Shown here: piece after piece, positions 21,365 to 33,400 of the stretch | Position numbering within the stretch: the stretch's first letter is position 1 | How the letters are laid out: each line of letters opens with the position of its first letter | From: Phycomyces blakesleeanus NRRL 1555(-) | Lineage: Eukaryota > Mucoromycota > Mucoromycetes > Mucorales > Phycomycetaceae | Length of the DNA: 64,000 nucleotides | Direction of reading: 5' to 3' | Assembly (NCBI RefSeq): GCF_001638985.1 | Contig: NW_017265155.1 | Location: forward strand, 868,001-932,000 | Notes under the pieces: generated by a model | Told to the model about the DNA's origin: nothing | Seen by the model: the letters and a program-made list of their open reading frames with translations, nothing else | Databases searched by the model: none | Made by a program: the position numbers and the translations under genes

Positions 21365-22643
21365 CTACAATTCATTTCCAATTGTGACCCAATAATCACG
21401 TAGATTATTCTTTCTACCAAAGATCTCCAAATATTTACCTAAATAACATTTCAATAACCTGAGTGTGAGATCTAATCGCCTCGCAAGCATTGATATTCGT
21501 ATATTATAATTACCATCAGGGACAAGTTCTTCAATTAACTCATAGAGCTCTTCTGGCTTCTGACTCTGACCTCTGCGTTCAGAAAAGATCACATCGGATC
21601 CCACAGAGTGGCGACATCCAGGTGGGTCCTCACCCTACACATAACATAGCCCAATGAATTAAATAACCAAGCATGATTCACATTTATCACACAGGTCATC
21701 TACCTTTTTTCCAACCAGACAAGTTTCTTTTGCGTGTTGCAAATAGTATCCATGACCCTTGGCCATACGTCGATTGACTGTTTGTTTAACCCAGGTTATA
21801 TCGTCCACATAACTAATTTTATATATTGTTTTAATATCTGCTTTACTAATTTTTTCTTTCACTTACGTATAACCCCATTTTTCCATCAATTCAAACGCTT
21901 TTGCATATTTGTTGTTAATGACCCAAATGAAAATGAAACCGTTCTTTTGAAGTTTTGGTACAGGAATATCCTCAATACAGATATCAGGTAGTTGTTGATA
22001 AGCAATAGCCACCTATATCAAACAAGCTCTTTTTGTCAGTGCCACCTAACCTTACCAATCCACTTTAATGAATTATATATATACGGTTGCTGTTCTTGCT
22101 CTTGTTTAACTTACACCTCGAGTTGGGGCATGTGTAGCAAGCTGCCACGGGGGATCGGTTACAATGACATCAAATTGGACCTCGGCTGCCAAAGACTATA
22201 ACATTGATATGCACCTTAGTTTACCAATTTATATTATTTTATTTATTACCGTGATTTGTTACTCACATCCCAATCAAAGTTCATCACATTAGCTTTAATG
22301 GGAACACACCATTCAGGTGCTTCAAATTCTTCAAGGTCTACACATGCACACAAACATGTGTAAATCTTCTTATTCTTATTCTTATTCTCATTCTCATTTT
22401 CATTTTAATTTTATTCCATAATAGCTTGTTGTTATTACCCTGTTCATCGAGTTCGTCTCCTTTTTCTTGCTTTCCTAATTTTTCTTCCAAGGTAGCAATC
22501 TCGATCTGCAATGCGTCAATCTGGAGATGAAGTTCGCTCTCTTGCTTTAGTAGGCTCTTGAGAGTTCCGTCGCTGACGGTAGTCTCGTCGAAGTCGTCCC
22601 GATCCATCAGAATTGAGGAAGGGGTAGATTCTCGCGATGACAT
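21365..22643 (-). CDS. MTA1: MTA1-like MT-A70 family N6-adenine methyltransferase
   Basis: Seven exons on the minus strand, from the start at 22643: 22439-22643, 22267-22337, an exon ending after THAPTRG, one beginning VAIAYQQLPD, one ending VGKK, one ending ELVPDG, and a last exon ending at 21365. Total about 268 aa. A coiled-coil N-terminus (SLLKQESELHLQIDAL) precedes the MT-A70 domain: catalytic DPPW in VIVTDPPWQLATHAPTRG, then NGFIFIWVINNKYAKA, ITWVKQTVNRRMAKGHG, HAKETCLVG, the RGQSQKP SAM/substrate motif and EIFGRKNNLRDYWVTIGNEL. The KGHGYYLQHAKETCL and TRGVAIAY signatures fit the MTA1 (AMT1) clade that installs 6mA in DNA of ciliates and early-diverging fungi, rather than METTL3/IME4. 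The substrate is inferred from family. An upstream in-frame ATG at 22733 is possible. Confidence 0.85.
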
Positions 22644-22766
22644 TTTGCCGACGCGAGGTTTTAAAAGAAGAGGAAAATTGACGTGGCTTTTAGGATTAGT
22701 TGAGTCACTTTTGAATTCCAAGTCAAGTAACAATTAAAAATAAAAAATAAAAAAATAAAAATAAAA

Positions 22767-22917
22767 TACAGAGTTTCGCATTCCAAAAATGAGAAAATCA
22801 AAACTTTTTTTTTTTTTTTTTTAGATAATTTCAGGTTAAATTTGAGAAGCTCCACCTTTCAAGTATGTGATCCATAATATCCAAATATTTTCTCATTTTT
22901 GAATGCGAAACTCTGTA
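22767..22917. mobile_element. MITE, family B (TA target, Tc1/mariner-like)
   Basis: The ends CAGAGTTTCGCATTCC (22769) and the inverse GAATGCGAAACTCTG (to 22915) form about 30-bp inverted repeats that continue as AAAAATGAGAAAAT. Both are flanked by TA. The 147-bp element has no coding capacity and contains a poly-T run. It lies about 125 bp upstream of the MTA1-like start codon. Confidence 0.85.
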
Positions 22918-25715
22918 TAGGGAAAAAGTCAGGAACTCGGATTGCCAGTCACCAGAGTCCTGAGGATTGTGAGACATATATGGTGCATTTAGACAGTAAC
23001 CAGGATTCTGGCTTTCTCAGCTGACAAAAAAGGACTCGGCCAATTAAAGAAAAAACTCGTTCGGTTCGGATCGGACGAATATTCGGATTTACTCTTGGGC
23101 ACACGTCTTTTAAAGTGGAGACAAAACGTGGAGTGTATATTTTCTTTTTCAAAAAAAAAACCAGAAGATTGATATGTTACAATCTCATTTGGTACCTTTT
23201 TTTTTTAAAAAAAAAAAAGAAGAATAAATACATATATAATATATTACTTGTGAAATGGTATTGAAGATTATTATTATTATATTTGCAGCTATGTATACAG
23301 AAAGTATATATGCTTGAAAGGCTAAATTACACTCACGTAATCCAGTTCTTATACTAGATGTTAGTAGTAAGCAAATGTTAATTCATCTGGAACAAAGTAC
23401 GTTTTCTGCAGCTAAATTGAAACAAATGTAGAAAATAGAAGCCATTAAACTTCCGATCTAGCAACAATCGTCGATAAGTTGGTCGCCTGGTAACATTAAT
23501 CAATTCCGCCCAAGGTACTATTTATCAATGGTGTTATATTAAGGCATGTATAAAATATAGAATAAAGCAGGCAAGAGCCCCCATTACTGTAAGCAACCTT
23601 TTTTTTTACTGTGAAGAGTAAAGTGATTGCAAAAGGTCATCATACTTGTCCTAGCAACCGAAATAAGTGTGTGAGAGAGAGAGATGGTGATGCTTATACC
23701 ATCAACGTTTAATTAGACTGATCGAACAGAGACATAATAATAATATATATATTGATATGTTTGTTAGCTATTGGGAATTCGCATAGTGTATTAACCTGAT
23801 ATATTATTAAAAAGAGTTTACATATAAAAAGGGGCCTATCGTGGAATTTGAGTCCATTGAATGATTACCATGGCTTGTAAAAAATTCTCAATGTAATTAG
23901 TCTATACACGTGTGGTAAACGATAAAGATGTGTTGGATACTAACTACTACGTATAAATATGTAAAAGAGTGGTACCCCATATAAATTAATTACTCAACTG
24001 GTCGATACAAAAGGGCATATCCGATTCCGAGCAAAGTATAAAAATAGGCTGAAACACCCTAGAGTAATTTTGAATTATCTGGAATAACCTAAAAGTTTAG
24101 TTGACAGGCATCGCAAAAGACAGCTTAAAAGCGCTATATCTAACGTTTTGCCTACAAAGTTATTGAGCGAGAAGTTTAGACTGTTCTAATATTAACAAAG
24201 GAAGGGAAGCTAATAGTTCTCGGATAAAATACGCTCAGGAATAACTCATGTCATTATGTGAGCTCCATTTTCATCAGAGAATACCCCATTAATATATCTG
24301 AGTCTTTCTATGCTTAAAAACGCCCCTAATTGACTGAAATAAGTCTCTAGTTAGATAGCATTCTGGCTAAAGACGCTTATAAGGAAAAACAAATAGAATT
24401 GAAAATAACAATATTATTATTTTATTAGGGTCCAAATTCACGGTCTATTTTGTATTTTATTCTCAAGAAAAATCCAAAATATTCTGGTTTGAAACGTAGC
24501 TGCTTATCTATGCATAAGAACTGTGTAAAGCTGTTGAAAGGAGACAGCTACTAATCTCATAAGTACCAAAAGATTATACTTTTGTATCAAATCTTTTTAA
24601 CTAATTCAGCTTTGATTTGAGAATATAATGCCCAAATGCTTTTTACCAATCAACTTTTTTTCTTTTAAAGAAATGATGTGAATTCTTACCAATGAAACTT
24701 ATCTAGATACTTTGACGATTTTAATCTTTCATTAAACTTTGAATGCGTGATAAAGAAAAAGAGGGTTAATTGAGTGCTTGCACGTGTATACATAATGGAT
24801 TTCTTACAAGAGTACTTGAGTCAAGATTAAAACCACGTTGCTAATAGTTAGCATTTTTTTAGTTTATTTTTACCCGCCATTGTAGCTCAAAGAAAACCAT
24901 ATCTTCACTTTCAAATTTTTATTTTCCTTACCTGACCCAGTCGGATTGCCCCCGGTGAATTCAACGTCCTCGATCAAACCTTGTCTATTGTTTCCAGAAA
25001 ACAACTTTTATCTGCTTAATTCTTCGGCTTTACGGGTCGAATTTTACCAGCAAGAACGTATCAGATAACTGCCAAGCTGATTTCCTGCTTCTTATCAGAG
25101 TCCGCTTCGTTTTTCATGGTTGTGGCTGTCATAATGGTTTGTGGCTGGGCTGTAAATAAGGTATACCTGTATGTCCGCCAAAACACCGCCAGAATCAACA
25201 ATTCTCCGATAGCTAAAGACATGTATAGATATATGTGGGCAGACTGGTTGGAGAATGTACAACGTGTGAGATGAATTCAAATAACTAAATTCCCAGGAAC
25301 ATCTCAAAGCAAATCCTGTACACGTGCAACACTTCTGGAGTGCTAATCCTTTATTTTCTGATGTTTCTTATATTTAAGCAAAGAAAAGGTGATGTCACTT
25401 GGAAAGACCAATGAGGAAGCGACAAGAGAGCATGAGCTCAGTTTTGACAAGGTTGGTGGGTGAAGAAACAAACGCTGAGTTGGTTGTCGATTGGTTTCCA
25501 TGGTATTAAATTTAATTAAACTCAGTCTAGCTTAAAGGGCTCCCTTCCCACCCCCACCTCCCAGCCTGCAAAAGAAGGAATTGGGACCCTTGATGCCCAA
25601 CCATAGACACCTTGGCCCAAACTATCCTTTTTCTCTTTCCCTCTTCCTTTCATTAAAACTGGAACATATATCATCACAAAACTTCCACACAAAATAAAAT
25701 CTAGCTCAATTTATT
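22918..25715. other. Intergenic region, no supported gene
   Basis: AT-rich with no recognisable coding frame over 2.8 kb. A segment at about 23575-23705 resembles 62376-62450 (see findings). The last 200 bp before the cyclin gene are C/T-rich (cccacccccacctccc at about 25547), plausible core promoter context. Confidence 0.45.
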
Positions 25716-26633
25716 ATGAAGCTCAACATTGCTACTTTTCCTGTTCCTCTTATGGCAAATATTGTCGCTAATCTTTTGGAATCCATTGTCACTGCAAACG
25801 ATCTTCTTCCGTGCACTGACATTACACACTTTCACTCAAGAGCAGTACCAAACATTAACATTCGGGCCTACCTTTTACGAATTCTCAAATTTACGCCATT
25901 CACAAACGAAGTTTTTCTCTCTCTACTTGTCTATTTTGATCGGATCTCAAGAATCGAAAAGAATTTTACCGTCAGCTCTCTTAATATTCATCGGCTACTC
26001 ATCACAAGGTAATTAACTGAATTGACTGGTGGAGTAAAAACTAATGACTGTTTATTAGTATTGTTGTAGCATCTAAATTCACGTCAGATGTATTTTATCC
26101 CAATGCCCGCTATGCAAAGGTAAAAGAATTTTGTGTGTGCGGGGAGGGTTTCTGCCACAAACCTTCATAAAGTGAAGGTACAAGTGGCTCATATCACGTG
26201 AATGATTTTTTTTTTTTAGGTTGGTGGCCTTCCTCTATGTGAATTAAATCAACTTGAGCTGGAGTTTTTGTTTCTGTGCAACTTTGAGCTTCTGGTGCGC
26301 CTAGAAGATATGCAGGATTATGGAAATCAATTACTGGCTCATGCTATGACTCAACCTGAACTCCAGGAAGAAATTCACCACTACATAATTCCATCTCCCA
26401 CCCAATCTCCAATTCTCCCTCCACTGGTGACACGTCCAGACTCTGCTCTTGTAACACCAGCCATATCGTCAACCGTAAAGCCTTTAGTGGCCACATATCC
26501 CCTGACACCACCAACTGATGCTACTACCGAGGCGCCTTGTCCCGTAGATCGCTCGTCATTGGTTGCACGGCATCAGAAGCACCGGTCGGCTCGCTCTCAT
26601 CCTTATGCCAAACCAGGCGTGTTCACTCGCTAA
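25716..26633 (+). CDS. PHO80/Pcl-type cyclin
   Basis: Three exons: 25716-26008, 26059-26119 and 26220-26633, 255 aa. The cyclin box spans residues of about 20-140: HFHSRAVPNINIRAYLLRIL, then LSLLVYFDRIS, LNIHRLLIT, VASKFTSDVFYPNARYAKVG and LPLCELNQLELEFLFLCNFEL. The NARYAKVGG motif with the ELN/LE helix is diagnostic of PHO80-like cyclins, which partner PHO85-type CDKs in phosphate sensing, glycogen control and cell-cycle entry. The C-terminal 100 residues are Pro/Thr/Ser-rich with several SP/TP sites. It is short, as in Pcl cyclins. Which PHO85 pathway it serves cannot be told from sequence. Confidence 0.92.
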
Positions 26634-27590
26634 TTATCATAATAATAATAGTGGAGCACAAAAACATAGCAAGACAAAACGGAGCACAACAAAACGCAAA
26701 TCGACATCAGCCACCTGGAAAATAATAATCATAGAAAAAGAAAAGAGACGAAAAGAAAAGAAAAGAAAAGAAAAGACAAAAGGCACATAGTACATCACAA
26801 CATTCACTCAGCATTAACCCTTACACTACATTAGCATATTATCTCATTTGTATTTTCTCGCATTCAAAGTACAATGCCTCTTTATATATTAAACATGTAC
26901 ATACATATCATCTTAGTGTCACATTGTAATTTGTACGATGCACACCAAATACAGGACGCTTTTCCCCCCTTCTTTTTGTTTTTATTTTACTTCTCTTAGT
27001 TTGTAAAGATCTGCTACGGGCAGAAATCGAGTTTGTGGGTGGAAAAAGTAAAGTGTATCAAGATTATTGGCTCTAAAAATGCCAGCTAGTACAAGAAAGT
27101 CTCTTTGTAATAAAGTAGACAAGAAGAACAAAGATAAATATATAATTTTAGATATAAATAAATAGAAAGAAAGAAAAACCTTACATGATAGAATATTTGT
27201 AGATTCTGTACTCTCTTGGCTTGCCTTTTTATTCCTAAACTCCTTCTTATTACACCAAGACAAGCGCCTGTTATACACAACCAAAATTTTATTGCACAAC
27301 AACGAAAAACAACAGCACCCAAAAAAAATAACGTTGTATCTAAAGGCAATGGCTTTTTCATTTTCTGTTTCTGTTTCTGTTTCTTATTGTCTTGCGATGG
27401 CTTAATTGCAATCATACGACGCATGTGTCAATATCATCAGCGGTGTATCAAGCGGAGCCATCGGCAATCCCACCTTCTGCAGTAGCAGTGCATTCGAATA
27501 ACACTTTAACTTTTTTTTTCTTATCAAGCACTCTTATTAGCTTTATATCAGCACAACAATGACTATCATTCATGCAGGCTATCATCATAA
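26634..27590. other. 3' flank and spacer
   Basis: A-rich with aagaaaag repeats just after the cyclin stop (26730-26775) and AT-rich sequence with T-runs. I see no gene that I can support in it. Confidence 0.45.
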
Positions 27591-28474
27591 TCGTCCCATC
27601 CCACAAAAAATACTTTTTCGTCAGCCTGGGAAGAAGTCAAGGGACTAGCGAACATTCTAGCCCGAGATGTCATGGTTGCTCTGGGGGACAGTTCGGCTCG
27701 TCGTCCCACACAACAATCGAGTCAAGCCAATCATGTCTTGCCGAGAAGCGTGCCTGATCCGAATAGAGGCAGGATCATGGCACGGATTGGAGTGTGTCAC
27801 CTGATCCGTTCATGAATTAATAGAGCTCGGGTCCAGCCAGCTCAACTTCCTGGCGCCCCTTTCTCCAATACTCATACTTCTTGACGATGTTTGACAATCT
27901 CGTGTCCCGAATGAGCTTCCGGAAGAAGAGACCTATTCTTGCTCAAGTCGACACTAAACCCAGTCCCCGCCCTACTCCGCCTGTAGAGACTCCCAAACAG
28001 GAGGATTCAGTTGTTCAGGCTGAACCCATATCTTCTGCTCCTACAAGCATAGCACCTTCTCTACCACCCTTGTCAGATAGTCTGAGTCCTCTACCAAACT
28101 CACCATTAGACTCTTCTATTGATGTCGATCATCTAGAGTTCTCTGCTACCCGCGAATTAGTCCTTCTCTTGTCAGACGAAGAGTGGCTCTCTGCGGGAAA
28201 TAAGACACCCCAAAAGGACATCCTAGCTTTCCCGGCCTTTGAACATCTCTTGCACGAGCCCCAGACATTCAATCCGGGTCTACAGACTAAGCACCGTAGA
28301 GGCTCTACTCTTTCACGCCGCATTGGAAGTGCATTACTCTCAGGTATTAACAAAAAGCAGCAGGTCCCAGATATGCCTCAAAACCAAAGCCTGCCGCGCC
28401 TCACCACTGATCCAAAGGCCGCCCTCAAGAAATCACGGTCTACGCCTAACTTTGTAGAAGCTGAACGCGTTTGA
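27591..28474 (+). CDS. Hypothetical Pro/Ser-rich protein (5' end unresolved)
   Basis: A clear coding block runs from MFDNLVSRMSFRKKRPILAQ (ATG 27887) to the stop at 28472-28474: a Pro/Ser-rich centre, an LEFSATRELVLLLSDEEWLS segment, and a basic C-terminus ending in NFVEAERV. The frame is open upstream to 27841, and a phase-compatible splice (donor 27794, acceptor to 27840) joins it to an open block 27591-27793 reading SAWEEVKGLANILARDVMVA, so the true protein probably starts further upstream. I do not recognise the family. The 3' end of this gene is duplicated, with many errors, at 29097-29258 beyond the sequence gap. Confidence 0.55.
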
Positions 28475-28987
28475 ACAAGGACCTCTAAATTATGTTCCTA
28501 AATTACCATACTCATTTACATCCGTGTATATAAATTATCCAGCCTATTATTATTACTATTACTATTATTATTATCCTTATCATTATCATTATCATTATTA
28601 TTATTGCTATTTTATTATCTTTATCATTTTTTATGAATTTATACATTCTTATTTGTTATACCCCCCCCCCCCCCCCCCACAATGTCAAATCAATTTCCAC
28701 TCTCATCCTAGACAATAAACTCCTTCTTTCTTGGACATGTCAACGTGACTGCCTCTCCAACTCTCTGGACTGTCAACAAAAACAACTCCCCCCGAAAAAA
28801 GGCATTCAAAGCTTGCATCATTACAATCATGTTCAGAGCAATCCCTCTGGGACGCACTTGTCGCCTTCAGGGCCCTTCTGCTCAAAAAATTCCTTCATTT
28901 TCTAGCTCTTCCAGGGTACCTAAAGCCCCTTTTCCCGCTGGAACCCAGGGTAAAACCACCACCACCACCAAAAAAAACAACCGCCGC
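28314..28987 (+). repeat. Duplicated segment, left copy (ends in gap)
   Basis: This segment (end of the hypothetical gene, T/A-rich spacer, a poly-C run, and exon 1 of mL54 starting at 28829) is repeated almost base for base at about 29097-29750. The left copy becomes inaccurate close to the gap, where mL54 exon 1 differs from the right copy. Confidence 0.9.
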
Positions 28988-29087
28988 NNNNNNNNNNNNN
29001 NNNNNNNNNNNNNNNNNNNNNNNNNNNNNNNNNNNNNNNNNNNNNNNNNNNNNNNNNNNNNNNNNNNNNNNNNNNNNNNNNNNNNNN
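28988..29087. other. Assembly gap, exactly 100 N
   Basis: One hundred N bases, the usual placeholder length for a gap of unknown size. Both sides carry the same sequence. Confidence 0.98.
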
Positions 29088-29760
29088 TTTATTTTTTCAC
29101 GCCGCATGGGAAGGGCATTATTTTCGGGTATTAACAAAAAGCGGCGGGTCCCAGATATGCTTAAAAACAAAAGCTTGCGGGGCTTCACCATGGATCAAAA
29201 GGCCGCCCTCAAGAAATCAGGGTTTAGGCCTAATTTTGTAGAAGCGGAAGGGGTTTGAACAAGGCCCTTAAAATTAGGTTCCAAAATTCCCATATTCATT
29301 TACATCGGGGTATAAAAATTATCCGGCCTATTATTATTCCTATTCCTATTATTATTACCCTTATCATTATCATTACCATTATTATTATGGCTATTTTATT
29401 ATCTTTACCATTTTTTAGGAATTTAAACATTTTTATTTGTTATCCCCCCCCCCCCCCCCCCCACAATGTCAAATCAATTTCCACTCTCATCCTAGACAAT
29501 AAACTCCTTCTTTCTTGGACATGTCAACGTGACTGCCTCTCCAACTCTCTGGACTGTCAACAAAAACAACTCCCCCCGAAAAAAGGCATTCAAAGCTTGC
29601 ATCATTACAATCATGTTCAGAGCAATCACTCTGGCACGCACTTGTCGCCTTCAGGCCACTTCTGCTCATAACATTCGTTCATTTTCTAGCTCTTCATGGC
29701 TACTTAATGCCACTTCTCCAGCTGGAACCAAGGGTAAAACAACAACAACAACAAAAAAAA
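29088..29760 (+). repeat. Duplicated segment, right copy (begins at gap)
   Basis: A repeat of about 28314-28970. Its first 170 bases contain many substitutions, often to G, relative to the left copy and break the reading frame of the hypothetical gene. After the poly-C run the sequence becomes clean and leads into the intact mL54 gene. Confidence 0.9.
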
Positions 29761-30083
29761 ACAACAGCAGCAACAACTACAACAACAACACATATAAAAT
29801 ACATTACTCATGAATTACCACAGAATCCTCAGCTCCTACCACTCCCGCACGGACTGTATCAGCCGCACCTGCTGGTACCCCCCTGAAAGGTCTTAATTAC
29901 CTCAAGGATCGCCAGGATCCCGTTGCCCTGGAAGATAGCGAATACCCAGATTGGCTCTGGAACCTTCTTGACGAGCGAAAGCAGAAGCAAAAGACAAAGA
30001 AGCCCGTCAACCGCCAGTTCCACAGAAAGCAGAACCGCGATGCCATCAAGGCCCTCAACTTCATGAAGGACAAGAAGAACTAA
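29613..30083 (+). CDS. MRPL37: Mitochondrial large-subunit ribosomal protein mL54 (MRPL37 family)
   Basis: Two exons, 29613-29733 and 29824-30083, giving 126 aa. Exon 1 is a typical mitochondrial presequence rich in Arg and Ser with no acids ([20 protein letters not shown], then SFSSSSWLL). Exon 2 carries the family signature [20 protein letters not shown] followed by [11 protein letters not shown] and a basic C-terminus ending in [11 protein letters not shown]. This matches yeast Mrpl37/human MRPL54, a structural component of the mitochondrial large ribosomal subunit. An inaccurate second copy of exon 1 at 28829-28949 runs into the N gap and is probably an assembly duplicate. Confidence 0.92.
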
Positions 30084-30479
30084 TTTTATATATGTATTTT
30101 TTTATAGTCATAGAGTCAACTTTTCTCCTCCCTTATCCCAATCAAACAAATGATATTACAACCTATATTTCAATATTTTTCGACCATAAAAAAAACCCAG
30201 ATATACACAGAAAATGTACGCCCATGATTAATTAACCTTCTATTTTTTTTTCAATTTTCAGTCAAATAGTCCGTATCATCTATAATAACCAAATAGAGCT
30301 CAAAATACAAAAGTAAAGAATAGGAGATAGGAAGAGAAAAATTTAACGAGGTTTATGAATGAAATAAGGAACATATATATGTATTCATGTATTATTTGGA
30401 TTTAAAGATGGAGAGTACGCACAAACTACACACACACGAAATACATATCGTCTTTGTCTTGCTTTTAATTATTATTGTT
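30084..30479. other. Convergent intergenic region
   Basis: AT-rich spacer between the 3' ends of mL54 (plus) and SLA1 (minus). No gene is visible; it probably holds both 3' UTRs. Confidence 0.5.
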
Positions 30480-33400
30480 TTACCAGCCTCGACCGAATTG
30501 CCCCTGTTGTTGATTCATACCAGTGTACATTGGCTGTTGAGAAAAGCCCGATTGACCATCTGTTTCGAAAGGAAAGAAAATGAGCAATTGGAAAAGAATG
30601 TAAATGTTGAAAACAGAAAAATGAAGAGAAACTTACGTTGCATGGAACCATTTGGTGTGAATACATGTGCTGGAGAAGCATTTGGAAACAATCCTATATG
30701 AAATTATTAACGCAATTATTATTATTAATATATATATATATATTAAAAAGAGTTGAGTACAATTGAACACAAAATAACTATGTATATGTATATGTTACCT
30801 GTCTGCTGTGGTTGCTGCTGAACAGGGAACCCAGTCAATTGAGGCTGCAAGTAATTGGCCTGAGGAGATTGTACTGGGTTGTAATTAAATGCGTTAGGAT
30901 TAGGTGTGGAGAACTGAACGCCTGTCATCTGTGGGCTCAAAGGAGACATAGAAGGAGATCCAAAAGGATTCTCGGGTGCTATAAAGTGAATGAATGGAAA
31001 TTGTTAGTAAACACATATAAGACCATGCTTCATTGCTAACAACCCGTTAAAACTTACTTGCGGTTTGCCAGTTACGAACACCAGTGGGCTGGGAAGCAAT
31101 GCCAGATCCCATGGTCTGCGATCGCTGGAGACCAGATCCGTAACCTGTTCTCTGCATGTGCTGACCAGCAGCAGTTGGGGAAGGAATGAGTGGTTGAGGA
31201 AGTACCGATGATAAAGGTACGCTCACGGCATTCATAGGTTGCTGATAGTAAGGCGAGTGGGCAAAATTCTGGCCGGTCATTTGCGATTGCAATTGTTGGG
31301 TCTGCCATCCCTGAACAGAGTTTGCAGCAAATTGCTTTTGTTGAAGCTCAAGCTGGCGTTGCTTCTCAAACTCTTGTTGCTGCTTCAATTGCTGTTTCTG
31401 ACGTTCCAATTCAAGTTGTTGTTGAAGTTTCTGCTTTTCTTGCATGATTTGTTGTTGTAGTAGAATTTGCTGCTGCTGGAGTTGTTGCTGCTGCTGTTGT
31501 TGTTCCTCATGTTGTAATTGCTTTTGACGGAGTAATTGTTGTTCTTGTTGCTCCAGCAATTTCTGCTTTTGCATGAGCTGCTGAGCTTGCTGTTGGATTT
31601 GGTGCTGCTGCCACTGCTGAGCTTGCTGCTGAATTTGCTGAATTTGCTGGGCCTGTTGTGCCTGTTGTCTTGCGTGTTCTTGGGCCAGTTGCTGTGCCTG
31701 CTGCTCAGCAATCTGTTGTGGCGAAGGACCAGTAGGCGTGGGTACCACTTGAGCCTGTGTTATAGACTCTGTTGACTGAGGTTGATGGTGACTGGTAGTA
31801 GTTGGATTTTGTGTTGATTGAAGTGGCTGTAGGGGTGCAGGAAGAACAGGCTCCGGCTTGACCTCATTGGAAGCCTTTTCACGAGGCGTCCATGCGTCGT
31901 CTTCAAACCCAATCAGGTCGCTACTACCGGTCTGTGGCCCCTTGCCCTTTTTATCAGGTTGGCTATTAGAGGAAGAATCGCCTGCAAACTGAGTGCCGAT
32001 AAACTCAAGCAAATCAGGGTGAACATCCTTAGGTGCAGATTTCGTAGGTTTGGGTCTAGAGGAAGCTATTCATGGAGTATGTGGGAATTTAGATAAACCG
32101 TGTTTTTTTTTCTTATCAGAATAAAAATATATGTGTTTTCTCACCCTTTTCATTGTTTTGACCAATATCTTTATTATCGTTCCATGCACGCTGCAGTTGT
32201 CTAGCGAGTTCTTCATCTTTTTCAAGCTGGCTCTTTGTCTTTGCTGCTGCTACCTCTGGCTCTTTTTCATCGTCGGAAGGAGGTTCAACCTTTTCAGTCT
32301 CGATGTATCTCTCAACACGTCTTACATCCTTTTCCTTCATGCCAAGACCCTTCATCTGCTTGTGAGTCAACGTAGGCAGATCGCTGTCATCAAGCTTATC
32401 GGCTTTGAAAGCAGATGAATAAATAAGTGCAGCTTGCATAGGTACGCCGATCATCAAGAACCAGTCAAACCAATCCCAGCTGGGATTAACTTTCTTCTCT
32501 TGCTTCGGTGGTGGAACCGATCGACTAGGAGCTGCTTCGATCTGAAGACTAGGTTTATTTTGAGAAGTCGACTCAGCTGCGGATGCTTCCTTGTTCTTAA
32601 GTATGTCGTGCTTTGTGTGTGCTTCCACATAACGAATATCCTCCATGCTCATTTTTTCCAGTGGCACATCGATCTTTACACCGTTTGTCTTGTGTAATCG
32701 AAGCTTTCCGTCGTAGTATGACAAAAGTTCGGCATCTACCTTGAATGCACCACTGCGGTCGGTCCAGGTCCGTACCCGAGTGCTATCAGGTTCTTAATAA
32801 AGATAACAATAACAATAACAATGTTAAGCAATGGCTTAGTTTGATATAAATTATGCAAATTCTCTATTTACTTGTCAATTCAGTGGCGGGATGTGAGGTG
32901 CTGGCAGATCTTGATACTTTAAGTGTAATAGCAATTAGGTAAGTGTATTTGAAGATATGGTATTAAAAAATATCTTACATTGATTAGAACTACCGGCAGA
33001 CGATACAGATCGAGAAACACTTGTAGCTGAGCGTTGGATAGACTAGTAACAGTATAGTTATATACCAAAATTTCATATATGCACATACACACAGATTAAG
33101 ACAAAAGCAAACGAAAGACAAGAACTATCAACTCTTTGTGTGGATCAATGCTAACCTTTTTGCGTTCCTCCTCCTTACGCTTGTATTCCTCTTCCATTTG
33201 TTGACGTCGTTCATTCTCAGCACGCTGAGAAGCTTCTTGGGCCTTTCTTCTACGCTCACGCTCTTCTTCTTCACGAATTCTTCGTTCTTCTTTTTGTCTT
33301 GCTTCATCAGCTCGTTGCTGAGCAAGACTTTGTTTCCTGTACTCTTCTTCTTCCTGTCGCTGCCTCTCTCTCTCTTCTTCCTCTTGCCGTTTTTGCTCTA

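Noticed and set aside
28829..28949. Second mL54 gene copy
   Set aside because: Only exon 1, truncated at the N gap, with sequence errors relative to the right copy; treated as an assembly duplicate.
31239..31775. Leu-rich plus-strand and Ser/Asn-rich minus-strand frames
   Set aside because: Shadows of the Gln-rich exon of SLA1.
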